From Campylobacteraceae bacterium (GTDB taxonomy: Bacteria > Campylobacterota > Campylobacteria > Campylobacterales > Campylobacteraceae), in assembly GCA_900753405.1 (NCBI GenBank), contig CAADYZ010000019.1:186001-250000 (forward strand): a DNA stretch of 64,000 nucleotides. Direction: 5' to 3'. Each line of letters opens with the position of its first letter. The first letter of the stretch is position 1. The notes beneath the pieces were generated by a model. It was not told the origin of the DNA and ran no database searches. It saw only the letters and a list, made by a program, of their open reading frames with translations. The position numbers were made by a program, and so were the translations under genes. Below are positions 43,196-52,011 of this stretch, one piece after another.

Positions 43196-43230
43196 AGTAT
43201 ATCACAAAAGTTTAGTCTTTGTCAATCAAC
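43196..43230 (-). promoter_or_regulatory. cbpA-hspR promoter with HAIR-like operator
   Basis: On the minus strand TTGACA (43225-43220), 18 bp, TATACT (43201-43196). Overlapping the -35 is GTTGATT-N7-ACTAAAC (43230-43210), five of seven matches per arm to the HspR consensus and very close to the clpB site. This supports autoregulation. Confidence 0.65.
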
Positions 43231-43256
43231 TTTTGCAATTTTGCAAATTTCGAATT

Positions 43257-43273
43257 TCAAATTTGGTTTTGAC
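43257..43273 (+). repeat. Dispersed repeat in the cbpA/DAHP-synthase divergent spacer
   Basis: TCAAATTTGGTTTTGAC, exact, followed by AAATTC. Confidence 0.9.
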
Positions 43274-43395
43274 AAATTCCGCCACAACCGCCGTCTTACA
43301 AGCCGCCGCAAAAGTCGCAAAACGACAATTTAAGAATATTTTTAAAAAAAATTTGCTAAAAGTTTTAAATTTTACTTTAATTTTCGGAGGATTTT

Positions 43396-44733
43396 ATGCA
43401 GTGGAGCAAAGAGTCGTGGCGAAATTTTCCCATTTTTCAACAACCAACCTACCCAGACAAAGCAGAACTTAACGCAACTTTAAGGCGGCTTGAAACCTTC
43501 CCGCCACTCATCTTTGCAGGCGAAGCGAGAAATCTAAAAGCAGACTTAAAAGAGGTCTGTGAAGGGCGAGCGTTTTTGGTCCAAGGCGGGGATTGTGCGG
43601 AGAGTTTTGCGAATTTCAGCGCCGTGAATATCCGCGACTGGTTTAAGGTGATGCTTCAAATGGCGTTGGTTTTGACCTACGCAGGCGGCAAACCAGTCGT
43701 AAAAGTCGGACGCATCGCAGGGCAGTTTGCAAAGCCTAGAAGTGCGGATTTTGAGACGGTCGGCGAGGTGAGTTTGCCTAGTTACCGCGGGGATATCATC
43801 AACGGCTTTGAGTTTAACGAAAGCGCGCGCGTCCCGCGTCCGCAGAGGATGGTCGAGGCGTATTACCAAAGCGCGGCAACTCTGAATTTGTTGCGTGGCT
43901 TTTCACGCGGCGGGCTTGCGAATTTGCACGAAGTGAGTAAGTGGAATTTGGGTTTTGCAAGAAGAGAGGAGCTTGGCGAGAAGTTTCGGGCTTTGACGGA
44001 CGAGCTTTCGCGCGCCATTGGGTTTATGGAGGCGTGTGGGATCACAAGTCAAAACGCGCCCGCTCTAACTGAGACGAAAATTTACACCTCGCACGAAGCG
44101 CTGCTTTTGCCTTACGAAGAGGCTTTCACGCGGCTTGACTCGACAAGCGGCGAATGGTATGACTGCTCGGCGCATATGCTGTGGATCGGCGAGAGGACGC
44201 GTGGGCTAAGTGACGCACACATCCACTTTTTAAGCGGCGTGAAAAACCCGCTTGGCGTGAAAATTTCTGCGAGTGCGACTGCGGATGAGGTTTTGCGGCT
44301 AAACGAGGCGTTAAATCCGCAAAATGAGGCAGGCAGGTTAAATGTCATCGTGCGGATGGGCGAGAAGAAAGTGGGTGAGTTTTTGCCACAAATTTTACGC
44401 AAAGCAAAAGAGGCAGGCGCACAAATTTTGTGGAGCATAGACCCGATGCACGGCAACACCGTCAAGGCAAACAACGGCTTTAAAACGCGCGAATTTAGTG
44501 CAGTTGTCGGCGAGGTGAAAGCCTTTTTTGAAGCTCACAAAGCAGAAGGCACGGTCGCTGGCGGCGTGCATTTGGAGATGACGGGGGCGGATGTTACTGA
44601 ATGCACGGGCGGAGCGTTTCGTGTCACGCAAGAGTGCCTTGCAAAACGCTATGAAACGCAGTGCGACCCGCGTCTAAACGCTGATCAAGCCTTGGAGTTG
44701 GCGTTTTTGATCGCGGATTTGCTGAAAAACTAG
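43396..44733 (+). CDS. Class II 3-deoxy-D-arabino-heptulosonate 7-phosphate synthase
   Basis: First step of aromatic amino-acid synthesis from erythrose 4-phosphate and PEP. Class II (plant/Mycobacterium-type) enzyme: WSKESWRNFPIFQQPTYPD at the N-terminus, FLVQGGDCAESF (metal-binding Cys, about residue 65), KVGRIAGQFAKPRS, LLPYEEAFTRLDS, WIGERTRGLSDAH, and SIDPMHGNTVK with VAGGVHLEMTGADVTECTGG near the end. 445 aa, normal. CGGAGG precedes the ATG. A downstream repeat begins at the base after the stop. Confidence 0.96.
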   Translation: MQWSKESWRNFPIFQQPTYPDKAELNATLRRLETFPPLIFAGEARNLKADLKEVCEGRAFLVQGGDCAESFANFSAVNIRDWFKVMLQMALVLTYAGGKPVVKVGRIAGQFAKPRSADFETVGEVSLPSYRGDIINGFEFNESARVPRPQRMVEAYYQSAATLNLLRGFSRGGLANLHEVSKWNLGFARREELGEKFRALTDELSRAIGFMEACGITSQNAPALTETKIYTSHEALLLPYEEAFTRLDSTSGEWYDCSAHMLWIGERTRGLSDAHIHFLSGVKNPLGVKISASATADEVLRLNEALNPQNEAGRLNVIVRMGEKKVGEFLPQILRKAKEAGAQILWSIDPMHGNTVKANNGFKTREFSAVVGEVKAFFEAHKAEGTVAGGVHLEMTGADVTECTGGAFRVTQECLAKRYETQCDPRLNADQALELAFLIADLLKN

Positions 44734-44750
44734 TCAAATTCGGTTTTAGC
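44734..44750 (+). repeat. Dispersed repeat directly after the DAHP-synthase stop
   Basis: TCAAATTCGGTTTTAGC after TAG, followed by AAATTTGC, up to the ribosome-binding site of the rsmD-like gene. Confidence 0.9.
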
Positions 44751-44769
44751 AAATTTGCAAGAGGCAAAA

Positions 44770-45384
44770 ATGGCAAAACAGCAAAACTTTGGGACGATTT
44801 TACGAGGCAAATTCAAAGCCCAAAAGGTCGCCTTTCCGCCGCTTGACTCAACGCGTCCAACAAAACAGATCGTCATCGGCTCGTTCATCGACTCGACTCT
44901 TGCTGAGCTAGTCGGCGCAAATTTCATCGAAGCTTTCGGCGGCAGCGGGCTTATGGCGGCAAATGCACTAAGCGTTGGCGCGAAGGCGGCGTGGGCGGTT
45001 GAGTTCAACAAAGAGGCGTTTAAAACCACGAAGCAAAACGCGCTGAAATTTGGCTTTAACGCCCTTTTAGCAGACGCCTTTGTCGCAGTGCCAAAGCTAG
45101 TGAGCGAGATTTCAAATTCGGTTCTAGCAAACTCGCAACCAAACTTGCAAAAACCAAATTTGGTGCTTTACCTCGACCCACCATTTAGCATCCGTGAAGG
45201 CTTTGACGGGGTTTATCAAAAATGCGTGAGGTTGCTAAAAAGCGTTGAAGACGAGGTGGATTTGTGCGTTTTTGAACACGACAGCGAGGTTGTCTTAGAA
45301 GAGCAAATCGGCAAATTTAGCAAAAGCAAACAACGCAAATTCGGGCGAAGCAGCCTTAGTTTTTTTCAAAAATTGAGCGGTTAG
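44770..45384 (+). CDS. rsmD: 16S rRNA (guanine966-N2)-methyltransferase, RsmD-like
   Basis: Methylates G966 of 16S rRNA. SAM-dependent fold with NFIEAFGGSGLMAANAL-type motif I (about residue 53), a Glu in AVEFNKEAF, and the catalytic DPPF motif in LYLDPPFSI (about 137). 204 aa with ATG 44770 chosen after AAGAGG; a longer TTG start adds only QEAK. Two degenerate repeat-like stretches (45110-45165) are read in frame as ISNSVLANSQPNLQKPNLVLYLDPP, so the loop before the catalytic motif is partly repeat-derived. Confidence 0.87.
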   Translation: MAKQQNFGTILRGKFKAQKVAFPPLDSTRPTKQIVIGSFIDSTLAELVGANFIEAFGGSGLMAANALSVGAKAAWAVEFNKEAFKTTKQNALKFGFNALLADAFVAVPKLVSEISNSVLANSQPNLQKPNLVLYLDPPFSIREGFDGVYQKCVRLLKSVEDEVDLCVFEHDSEVVLEEQIGKFSKSKQRKFGRSSLSFFQKLSG

Positions 45385-45392
45385 GAAGAGAG

Positions 45393-47744
45393 ATGAGTTT
45401 TACTTGCAAACACTGCAAACAAGATTACGCCAACAGCGCAGCTCTCACAAACGACAAGGGCGAGAAGTTTTGTTGTGCGGGCTGCTTGAAGGTTTATGAG
45501 TTTTTGCAGGCAAACGACTTGGTTGAGTTTTACGACAGGCTCGGCAAAGTCAAGCTTCAAAAGGCTAGCGAAGAGCGTTTTAGCGAGGCGGCGATCGAGA
45601 ATTTTTACAAAAATTTCGTCACGACAAAGGACGGCGCGAGTGAGATGTTTTTGGTCGTCAAAGGGATTACTTGCGCGGCGTGCGTCTGGCTGGTCGAGAA
45701 GGTTTTAAGCCGCACAGAGGGCGTCTTGGAGATCAACATCAGCGGCGCAAACGCCAAAGCTAACATCAAATGGGACGAGTCGCAAATCTCCCTTGCACAA
45801 ATCCTCTCAACGCTTAGCCTCATCGGCTACTCGCCGCTTCCTTACAGCCCGCTAAACGCCGAGAACGCAGCCAAAAACAACAACCGCCAGCACTACGCAA
45901 AACTGCTTGTCGCGGTGGCGTGTTTGATGAATTTAATGTGGATCGCAGTTGCTCTTTACAGCGGATATTTCAGCGGACTTAGCCAAGCCCAAAAAGACAT
46001 CTTACATTTTGCTGAATTCATCCTCGCCTCGCCCGTGCTTTTCTACACAGGAAGCGAGTTTTACAAGTCGGCTTTCGTGGCGTTAAAAAACCGCTCGGTG
46101 AATATGGACCTAAGCGTCATCGGCGGTGCGAGCGCGGCTTACGCCTACTCGGTGTGGGCGATGCTAACGCGGACGGGAGAGGTGTATTTTGACAGCGTGG
46201 CGATGGTGGTTTGTTTTGTTTTCATCGGCAAGTATTTCCAGCAAAAAGTGCTTTTAAACGCAGTGGATTTTGGCGACTCGCTCGGCGGTTTTGCGCTTAG
46301 CAAAGTGAGAATTTTGCGCGGCGAAAAGGTCGAATTTGTCGAGGCGAGCGAAGTTGAAGTTGGCGAGGTGATGCTTGTTGAAAACGGAGAAAAACTGCTA
46401 CTTGACGGCGAGTGTGTCGAAGGTGACGGACTTTTTGACTACTCGGTTTTAACAGGCGAGAGCCTGCCTGTGAGCGTCAAAGCGGGCGAGAGCCTCACAA
46501 GCGGCGGCGTCTGCGTTGGCGGCTTAGTCAAGGTAAAAAGCAGCAAAAAATTTAACGACTCTTCGCTAAACCAACTCGTTAGGCTTATCGAAACTTCGCG
46601 CCTTAAAAAAGGCAAGCTTGAAGTTGTGGCAAATTTGATTTCTGCAAAATTTAGCTTGACGATCTTGCTACTTGCGGTCGCGGCGTTTGTTTGGTGGAGT
46701 TTGGCAGAGGGGGTCGAAAAAGGCGTCATTGTCGGCATCAGCGTTTTGATCATCTCCTGTCCGTGCGCCCTTAGCCTTGCAACGCCAGTCGCCTCGCTAG
46801 TTGGGCTAAACCGCACGCTGCGCGAGGGGCTTGTGTGCAAAGAGAGCAGCGTTTTGGAGAAGATGGCGAGTTGTCAAAAGATCGTCTTTGACAAAACTGG
46901 CACGCTCACAAAAGGGCAAATTCGCGTCAAAACGCTTCACAAATTTACAGACTTCAACCAAAGCGAACTGCTGTTTTTAACGCAAAACTCCTCACACTTA
47001 GTCAGCCGCTGCGTAAGCGAGTTTTTGCGCGCAAATTTGTCAAAACCGAATTTGGAGGAATTTAGCGTCACAAGCGTGGTTGGCGGCGGTTTAAAAGGCG
47101 GCGGTTTTGTCGCTGGGAGTGCTAAATTTTTGGAAGAAAACGGCGTTGTTGTAAGCGAGCAAGCCTGCGCCTTGCTGGGGGCAAATCTTGGCTTTTTTGT
47201 CGCCTTTGAGGGCGTTTTAGTCGCGCTTTTTGAGCTTGAAGACAAGGTGAAAAAAGAGAGTTGTACGCTAGTTAAAGGGCTGCAAAAACTTGGCTACAAA
47301 GTGGCGATTTTAAGCGGTGACAGGCAAGAGACAACTAGGAGCGTGGCAGACGCACTTGGCGTCACGGAGGTCGTCTCAAACGCCTCGCCGCAAGACAAAC
47401 TTGACTTCATCACCTCGCAAAATCCGTGCATTTTTGTCGGTGACGGCGTGAATGACGCCGCTGCCATCGGGCGTGCAAGTGTCGGCATCGCGCTTTCCAG
47501 CGCCTCTTCGCTGAGCCTGCAAAACGCGGACGCAACCTTCATCGGTGGGCTTGAAAAGCTCGCTTCGTGCGTGAAAATCGCCAAGCAAACCAAACGGCGA
47601 ATCCACCAAAACCTCGCCATCTCACTTGCCTACAACGCCGCCGCCATCCCACTTGCCTTTTGCGGCGTTGTCATCCCGCTTGTCGCGGCGGCGGTGATGA
47701 GTTTAAGCTCGATTTGCGTGGTGCTAAACGCTGTTAGAAAATGA
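45393..47744 (+). CDS. ccoI: P1B-type copper ATPase CcoI (FixI)
   Basis: Exports copper for assembly of the cbb3 oxidase. N-terminal Cys-rich metal-binding region (CKHCKQDY...FCCAGCLKVYEFL), an HMA domain with GITCAACVWLVEKV (about residue 89), eight membrane helices, the TGES actuator loop, the CPC ion motif in ISCPCALSLATP (about 449), phosphorylation loop DKTGTLTKG (about 497) and GDGVNDAAAIGRA hinge (about 682). 783 aa. An in-frame near copy of the repeat (47039-47055) encodes LSKPNLEEF in the nucleotide-binding domain. No cco structural genes are in the window. Confidence 0.94.
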   Translation: MSFTCKHCKQDYANSAALTNDKGEKFCCAGCLKVYEFLQANDLVEFYDRLGKVKLQKASEERFSEAAIENFYKNFVTTKDGASEMFLVVKGITCAACVWLVEKVLSRTEGVLEINISGANAKANIKWDESQISLAQILSTLSLIGYSPLPYSPLNAENAAKNNNRQHYAKLLVAVACLMNLMWIAVALYSGYFSGLSQAQKDILHFAEFILASPVLFYTGSEFYKSAFVALKNRSVNMDLSVIGGASAAYAYSVWAMLTRTGEVYFDSVAMVVCFVFIGKYFQQKVLLNAVDFGDSLGGFALSKVRILRGEKVEFVEASEVEVGEVMLVENGEKLLLDGECVEGDGLFDYSVLTGESLPVSVKAGESLTSGGVCVGGLVKVKSSKKFNDSSLNQLVRLIETSRLKKGKLEVVANLISAKFSLTILLLAVAAFVWWSLAEGVEKGVIVGISVLIISCPCALSLATPVASLVGLNRTLREGLVCKESSVLEKMASCQKIVFDKTGTLTKGQIRVKTLHKFTDFNQSELLFLTQNSSHLVSRCVSEFLRANLSKPNLEEFSVTSVVGGGLKGGGFVAGSAKFLEENGVVVSEQACALLGANLGFFVAFEGVLVALFELEDKVKKESCTLVKGLQKLGYKVAILSGDRQETTRSVADALGVTEVVSNASPQDKLDFITSQNPCIFVGDGVNDAAAIGRASVGIALSSASSLSLQNADATFIGGLEKLASCVKIAKQTKRRIHQNLAISLAYNAAAIPLAFCGVVIPLVAAAVMSLSSICVVLNAVRK
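47039..47055 (-). repeat. In-frame dispersed repeat in ccoI
   Basis: GTCAAAACCGAATTTGG, translated SKPNL in the nucleotide-binding domain. Confidence 0.85.
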
Positions 47745-47818
47745 CAAAACCGAATTTGAGAAATTTAGGATAATTTTAAACCTTTTTTGTAAAATAGGCT
47801 TTTAGTTTAAGGAGACAA

Positions 47819-48865
47819 ATGCGAAACACAAAACACTGCCTCGCTCTTTTTAGCGGCGGGCTTGATAGTATGCTAGCGTGCAAAATCATTTCACTACAAG
47901 GCATTAAAGTCACCGCACTTCACTTTGACATCGGCGTGGATGTTGCGCCTCAAAAGCTTGAAATTCTAGCCGCTCACGCAAAAGAGGCTGGGGCGGATTT
48001 TAAGGTTGTGGATGTGCAAGAGGCTTACCTTCAAGAGGTGCTTTTCTCGCCAAAATACGGCTACGGCAAGGCGTTTAACCCGTGCGTGGATTGTCACGGG
48101 TTTATGTTTCGGCAGGCGATTGCATTGCTTGATGAGCTGAATGCTAGCTTTGTCATCAGCGGTGAGGTTGTGGGGCAGCGACCGATGAGTCAGCGGGCGG
48201 ATGCGATGGCGCAAGTTAGAAAGCTTGCGGGCTGCGAGGAGGATTTGATCCTTCGTCCGTTGTGCGCAAAAAACTTGAAGCCAACTTTGCCCGAACTTCA
48301 AGGCTGGGTGAGTCGCGAAGGGTTGTATGATTTTAGCGGGCGCGGACGCGAGAAGCAGCTCGCACTAGCAAAGGAGTTTGGCTTTACCGACTTTGAGTCG
48401 CCGGGTGGTGGCTGTGCCTTTACGATGGCGGACTTTGCGACTAAGATTATGGACTTTTTGCGTTTTGAAGGCGGCGTGGAATTTGAGAAAAAAAGCGACC
48501 TGCTTGGGCTGGATTTAAAAGGGGTGATGACGCCGCTTGACCTGCAAAGTTTGCGCTTTGGACGACATTTGCGGCTGCCTGATGGCGCGAAGTTGATCAT
48601 CGGGCGAGACCAAAGCGACAACGAAAAAATAGACGCTCTAAACAACCCGCGTTACGAGCAAGTGAGGTTTGACTTAGTCGGCGCGCACGCCCTACTCTCA
48701 GCCAACGCCTCGCCGCAAGACAAGCTTTTGAGCGCGCGGCTTGTGCTGACATATTGCCGTTTTGAGCCAAACAAGAGTTACACCGCCAAAATCGGCACGA
48801 TGAGCCTTGCGGGAGTGACGCCGTTTGAGAGTAAAGAGGCGGCGAGGGAGTTTTTCATACTTTAA
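47819..48865 (+). CDS. PP-loop ATPase, MnmA/ThiI-like tRNA-thiolation family
   Basis: Adenylating PP-loop protein. The signature LFSGGLDSMLA is at residues 10-20, a Cys pair lies in FNPCVDCHGFMF (about 90) in the place where MnmA-type thiouridylases carry a Cys, and ESPGGGCAFT (about 197) holds another conserved Cys. 348 aa. The C-terminal 140 residues lack the MnmA beta-barrel signature. Databases place such Campylobacter proteins near MnmA/ThiI, but the tRNA target is unclear and I give no symbol. TTTTTTGTAAAAT at 47784-47794 looks like a Campylobacter -10 region; AAGGAGA precedes the start. Confidence 0.75.
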   Translation: MRNTKHCLALFSGGLDSMLACKIISLQGIKVTALHFDIGVDVAPQKLEILAAHAKEAGADFKVVDVQEAYLQEVLFSPKYGYGKAFNPCVDCHGFMFRQAIALLDELNASFVISGEVVGQRPMSQRADAMAQVRKLAGCEEDLILRPLCAKNLKPTLPELQGWVSREGLYDFSGRGREKQLALAKEFGFTDFESPGGGCAFTMADFATKIMDFLRFEGGVEFEKKSDLLGLDLKGVMTPLDLQSLRFGRHLRLPDGAKLIIGRDQSDNEKIDALNNPRYEQVRFDLVGAHALLSANASPQDKLLSARLVLTYCRFEPNKSYTAKIGTMSLAGVTPFESKEAAREFFIL

Positions 48866-48868
48866 GAG

Positions 48869-48885
48869 TCAAATTTGGTTTTGAC
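48869..48885 (+). repeat. Dispersed repeat between the PP-loop gene and rnpB
   Basis: TCAAATTTGGTTTTGAC, exact. Four bases after the stop and next to the 3' end of rnpB, so between convergent transcripts. Confidence 0.9.
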
Positions 48886-48892
48886 ATTTTCA

Positions 48893-49204
48893 AGGAGTGC
48901 GACTGTAAGCCGAGTTCTGTTTGTGCGGTCATTTGTCTAGTTTTGTCGTTGCCGACAAAATCAAGCGAAAGGTTTATTTTAAGACTTAAACCACCCTTTC
49001 TTGCTGCTGGTTGGGTTTGCATAGCCGCGTTGTCTCCATACGCGCTGGTGGGCTCTTACCCCGCCGTTTCACCTTGACCAAAACTGGCTGACTGCTCTCT
49101 GTTGCACTTTCCCTAGAATCACTTCTGGCGTCCGTTAGACGCAACCATCGTCTTAACGCAGCTCGGACTTTCCTCGTTTGCACGCGACCGCTTGTCGCAC
49201 TCGC
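48893..49204 (-). ncRNA. rnpB: RNase P RNA (type A)
   Basis: Catalytic RNA of RNase P, which matures tRNA 5' ends. Read on the minus strand, GAGTGCGAC (49202-49194) and GTCGCACTC (48903-48895) form a perfect 9-bp P1 helix. Near the 5' end is GAGGAAAGTCCG (about 49176-49165), the invariant J3/4-P4 strand, and near the 3' end ACAGAACTCGGCTTAC (about 48921-48906), the conserved P4/3'-terminal sequence. About 312 nt, within the bacterial range. Ends may shift by a few bases. This fills the gap between the PP-loop gene and the TIGR02757 gene. Confidence 0.95.
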
Positions 49205-49250
49205 GTAAAGTCTAGCGAAAATTTGCTAAATTCGAATTTAAAGGAGTTTT

Positions 49251-50021
49251 ATGACCTTAAAAGAGCTTTTAGAAGGCGAGTTTTGCCGCCGAAACACAAC
49301 GCAAAACTTGCAAAATTTTGCCGACCCGCTCATAGTCGCTTCGCAAAACCCAACACCGCAAAAAGCACTCATCTGCGCGCTTTTTTCTTACGGAAACGCC
49401 GAGGCGATCGTTAAGTTTTTACGCAAAATCGACTTTGAGATTTTAGAGCAAAACGAGGAGCAAATCCGTCTTTACGCTCGCAAAAACCGCTTGCTTTACC
49501 GCTTTGAGAGCGTGGAGGATGTCGCAGAAATTTTGGTTTTGTTTTCGCGGCTTAAAGGCTTTGACTTTGAGGGCAGAATTTTAGAGGGGATGGCGCGTAG
49601 TGGCGAGGTGATTGACGGGTTAAACGCACTGGTAAAGGAGCTTTACCGCCACACGACCTACCGCAGTAGCGGCTTTGAATTTTGGCTTGGCAAACCCTTT
49701 GAGAAAAGCCCAAAAAGCCCTTACAAACGGCTGAATATGTGGCTGAGGTGGATGGTGCGAGACGGGCAAATCGATCTTGGGCTGTTTAGGAGGATCGACA
49801 AGTCAAGGCTGATTTTGCCGCTGGATGTGCATACTCACCGCGTTTGTTTGCGGCTTGGGCTGTGTCCGAGAAAAAGTTACGACTTTGCCGCCGCCAAACT
49901 CACCACGCAAAATCTCGCCGCCTTTGACGCGGCTGACCCTGTGAAATACGACTTTGCGCTTTACCGCATCGGACAAAGCAAGGAGTTGGATGAGATTTGC
50001 CAAAAATTGCAAAACGGCTAG
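49251..50021 (+). CDS. TIGR02757 (DUF2400) family protein
   Basis: 256-aa conserved protein of unknown function. The family signature SPYKRLNMWLRWMVR (about residues 163-177) followed by LPLDVHTHRVCLRLGL (about 192) is clear. The fold resembles HhH-type DNA glycosylases, but a catalytic Lys is not obvious to me, and no substrate is established. AAGGAG precedes the ATG. Divergent from rnpB and directly upstream of R-M module 2; a repeat begins at the base after its TAG. Confidence 0.88.
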   Translation: MTLKELLEGEFCRRNTTQNLQNFADPLIVASQNPTPQKALICALFSYGNAEAIVKFLRKIDFEILEQNEEQIRLYARKNRLLYRFESVEDVAEILVLFSRLKGFDFEGRILEGMARSGEVIDGLNALVKELYRHTTYRSSGFEFWLGKPFEKSPKSPYKRLNMWLRWMVRDGQIDLGLFRRIDKSRLILPLDVHTHRVCLRLGLCPRKSYDFAAAKLTTQNLAAFDAADPVKYDFALYRIGQSKELDEICQKLQNG

Positions 50022-50044
50022 TCAAATTCGGTTTTGACAAATTT
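50019..50044 (+). repeat. 26-bp direct repeat, left boundary of R-M module 2
   Basis: TAG of the upstream gene plus TCAAATTCGGTTTTGAC plus AAATTT. The identical 26 bases recur at 52009-52034, on the far side of the R-M pair. Confidence 0.9.
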
Positions 50045-50084
50045 AAAAACAGTGGCTAAAATGCCAAAACAAAAGGAATTTAAA

Positions 50085-51173
50085 ATGACTTTAAACGCAG
50101 AAATTACAAATTTTTCTTACCAAAAATGCTGGATGCAGAGTTTGCCTTGCGTGAATTTTACAGATATTAACGATTTGCCGAGCAAATGCCTTGTGAATTT
50201 TAATGGCAAAAACTTCGCATTAAGCAAGTGGGTAAGCCCAAAACGCACACGAAGTTACCCTTATGCACGAGTTTATGACACTTTTTCAAGCTCAGCAAGC
50301 AAAGTCGTAACGATAATTCCGCTCATCAAAGATGAGGGTGCAAGTGGGGATATGGATTATTTGCAGTGGGATACGCTTTCTTTGATGAGTTTGCTTAATG
50401 TCTATGTGATTATCGCTTTTTACGATGAGGCACAGCCGCACCCTATATACAAAGACAAAATCACACAACAAAAACTAAACAACAAATACATTTTAGAGCA
50501 GCTAAACAAGCTTTGTGATTATCATCAATCAGCCTTGCATTTTAATCTCAACCAACTCAGCACTCAAAACCTTTCAAATCTCACAAATTTAGCCAAAAAC
50601 GCCTATATAAATCTTTCAAAATCCCTAAACATAACGCTTCATAATCCACAAAATATAGATAAATTTGCCACTAAAATCACGCAAAATAAAGATGATTTTA
50701 TCTCATTTTCAAGAGACAAAGCCAAAAGAGCGCAAAACGCAGAGTCCCTTACCACGCAGCCAAAAGAGCATATCGGCGTAGGACAAAAGGGCAAAATCAT
50801 CATAGAAAACTACTTGGGCGGGCAGTATTTTTTTACCATTGATGATATATTTCTCAAAAACGACATTTTACATTTGTGTGAAAGCAAACACAGTAAAAGC
50901 GCGCTTTTACCAAGTAGCGATGACATAAAAGATGGGCTTTTAAAACTTATGCTTTATAATAATCTTGCTAAAATTCAAGGTTTTAGCCATTTTAAAGTAG
51001 TTTTAAGGCTTACTTCAAGTGCGTTAAAAGCTAATTTTAAGCTCCCAAACTCAAATTTAAATGCCTTTATCGCTCAGCATAAATTTTCATCAGCCCAACA
51101 AGCAATGTTAAATTCTCTTAACAAAGAAGCAAGCAACAATAACTTTGAAATTTGGATAAATGATGAAAACTAA
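50085..51173 (+). CDS. Putative type II restriction endonuclease of R-M module 2
   Basis: 362-aa protein directly upstream of, and overlapping by 14 bp, a D12-class adenine methyltransferase, so very probably the partner endonuclease. ATG at 50085 follows AAAAGG. The C-terminal half holds a possible PD-(D/E)xK site: KGKIIIENYLGG...FFTIDDIFLKNDILHLCESKHSK, with Asp and ExK spaced as in that fold (ESKHSK, about residue 280). It is rich in Asn, Lys, Ser and Ile, far more AT-rich than the flanks, and free of the dispersed repeat. Recognition site unknown. Confidence 0.75.
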   Translation: MTLNAEITNFSYQKCWMQSLPCVNFTDINDLPSKCLVNFNGKNFALSKWVSPKRTRSYPYARVYDTFSSSASKVVTIIPLIKDEGASGDMDYLQWDTLSLMSLLNVYVIIAFYDEAQPHPIYKDKITQQKLNNKYILEQLNKLCDYHQSALHFNLNQLSTQNLSNLTNLAKNAYINLSKSLNITLHNPQNIDKFATKITQNKDDFISFSRDKAKRAQNAESLTTQPKEHIGVGQKGKIIIENYLGGQYFFTIDDIFLKNDILHLCESKHSKSALLPSSDDIKDGLLKLMLYNNLAKIQGFSHFKVVLRLTSSALKANFKLPNSNLNAFIAQHKFSSAQQAMLNSLNKEASNNNFEIWINDEN

Positions 51174-52011
51174 TTTTTTAAAATCCCCGCTTCGCTATCC
51201 GGGCGGCAAAAGCCGAGCGATAAAAATTCTTATGCCGTTTTTTCCGCAAGATTTTGATGAATTGGCAGAACCATTTTTTGGCGGTGGAAGTGTTGGGCTT
51301 TATTTAGCGCAAAATTTGGGCTTAAAGCAAATCTTTGCAAATGACTTAAACACCGATTTGTATTGCTTTTGGCAGACATTAAAAACGCAAAACAAAGCCT
51401 TGATTGATGAGATTAAGCGCACTAGGCAAACGCATACTAATGGACGCGAACTTTACGAAAAGTTGCTTGCAAGAAGAGGTGAGAATTTAAGCGACTTTCA
51501 AAGGGCGGTGGATTTTTTCGTGCTTAATCGCATTACTTTTTCTGGCGTGGTGGATTGTGGTGGATACTCACAAAAAGCTTATGAAAGCCGTTTTACGCCA
51601 AGTAGCATTGAGCGGCTTAAAAATATGGACAGCATTTTGCGCAATTTTACATTCAGCAACCAAAGCTATGAACGGCTTTTGCAAAACAATGGAAAAAGAG
51701 TTTTTATCTTTTTGGACCCGCCATATTTTAGTGCGAGCAAATCAAAGCTTTATGGCAAAAAGGGCGATTTACACGCGAATTTTAACCACGAGCGGTTGTG
51801 CGAACACCTTAAAAACACAAAACATCATTTCTTGCTTACTTATGATGATAGCGAGTTTATAAGGGAGTTGTATAAGGATTTTTACAAATTAAAATACACC
51901 TTGCAATATGGTATGAATAATTTTAAGCAAACAAAGGCAAATAAAGGAAGCGAGTTGTTGATTAGCAACTTTGCGTTAAAGCAAAATGAGGCTTTTGGCA
52001 GCTTGTTTTAG
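51160..52011 (+). CDS. DNA adenine-N6 methyltransferase (D12/Dam class) of R-M module 2
   Basis: Methylates adenine N6 within a short site. SAM-binding motif in LKSPLRYPGGKSRAI (residues 7-21) and FFGGGSVGLYLA, and the catalytic DPPY motif in FLDPPYFSASKSK (about 183). 283 aa, alpha-group order as in Dam, DpnM and EcoRV methylases. The start lies inside the endonuclease gene, coupling the two. AT-rich. Its TAG stop is the first part of the right 26-bp direct repeat. Confidence 0.93.
   Translation: MMKTNFLKSPLRYPGGKSRAIKILMPFFPQDFDELAEPFFGGGSVGLYLAQNLGLKQIFANDLNTDLYCFWQTLKTQNKALIDEIKRTRQTHTNGRELYEKLLARRGENLSDFQRAVDFFVLNRITFSGVVDCGGYSQKAYESRFTPSSIERLKNMDSILRNFTFSNQSYERLLQNNGKRVFIFLDPPYFSASKSKLYGKKGDLHANFNHERLCEHLKNTKHHFLLTYDDSEFIRELYKDFYKLKYTLQYGMNNFKQTKANKGSELLISNFALKQNEAFGSLF

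Noticed and set aside
47819..48865. Calling the PP-loop gene argininosuccinate synthase or mnmA outright
   Set aside because: It shares the SGGLDS loop but lacks the rest of either family's signature, so no symbol was given.
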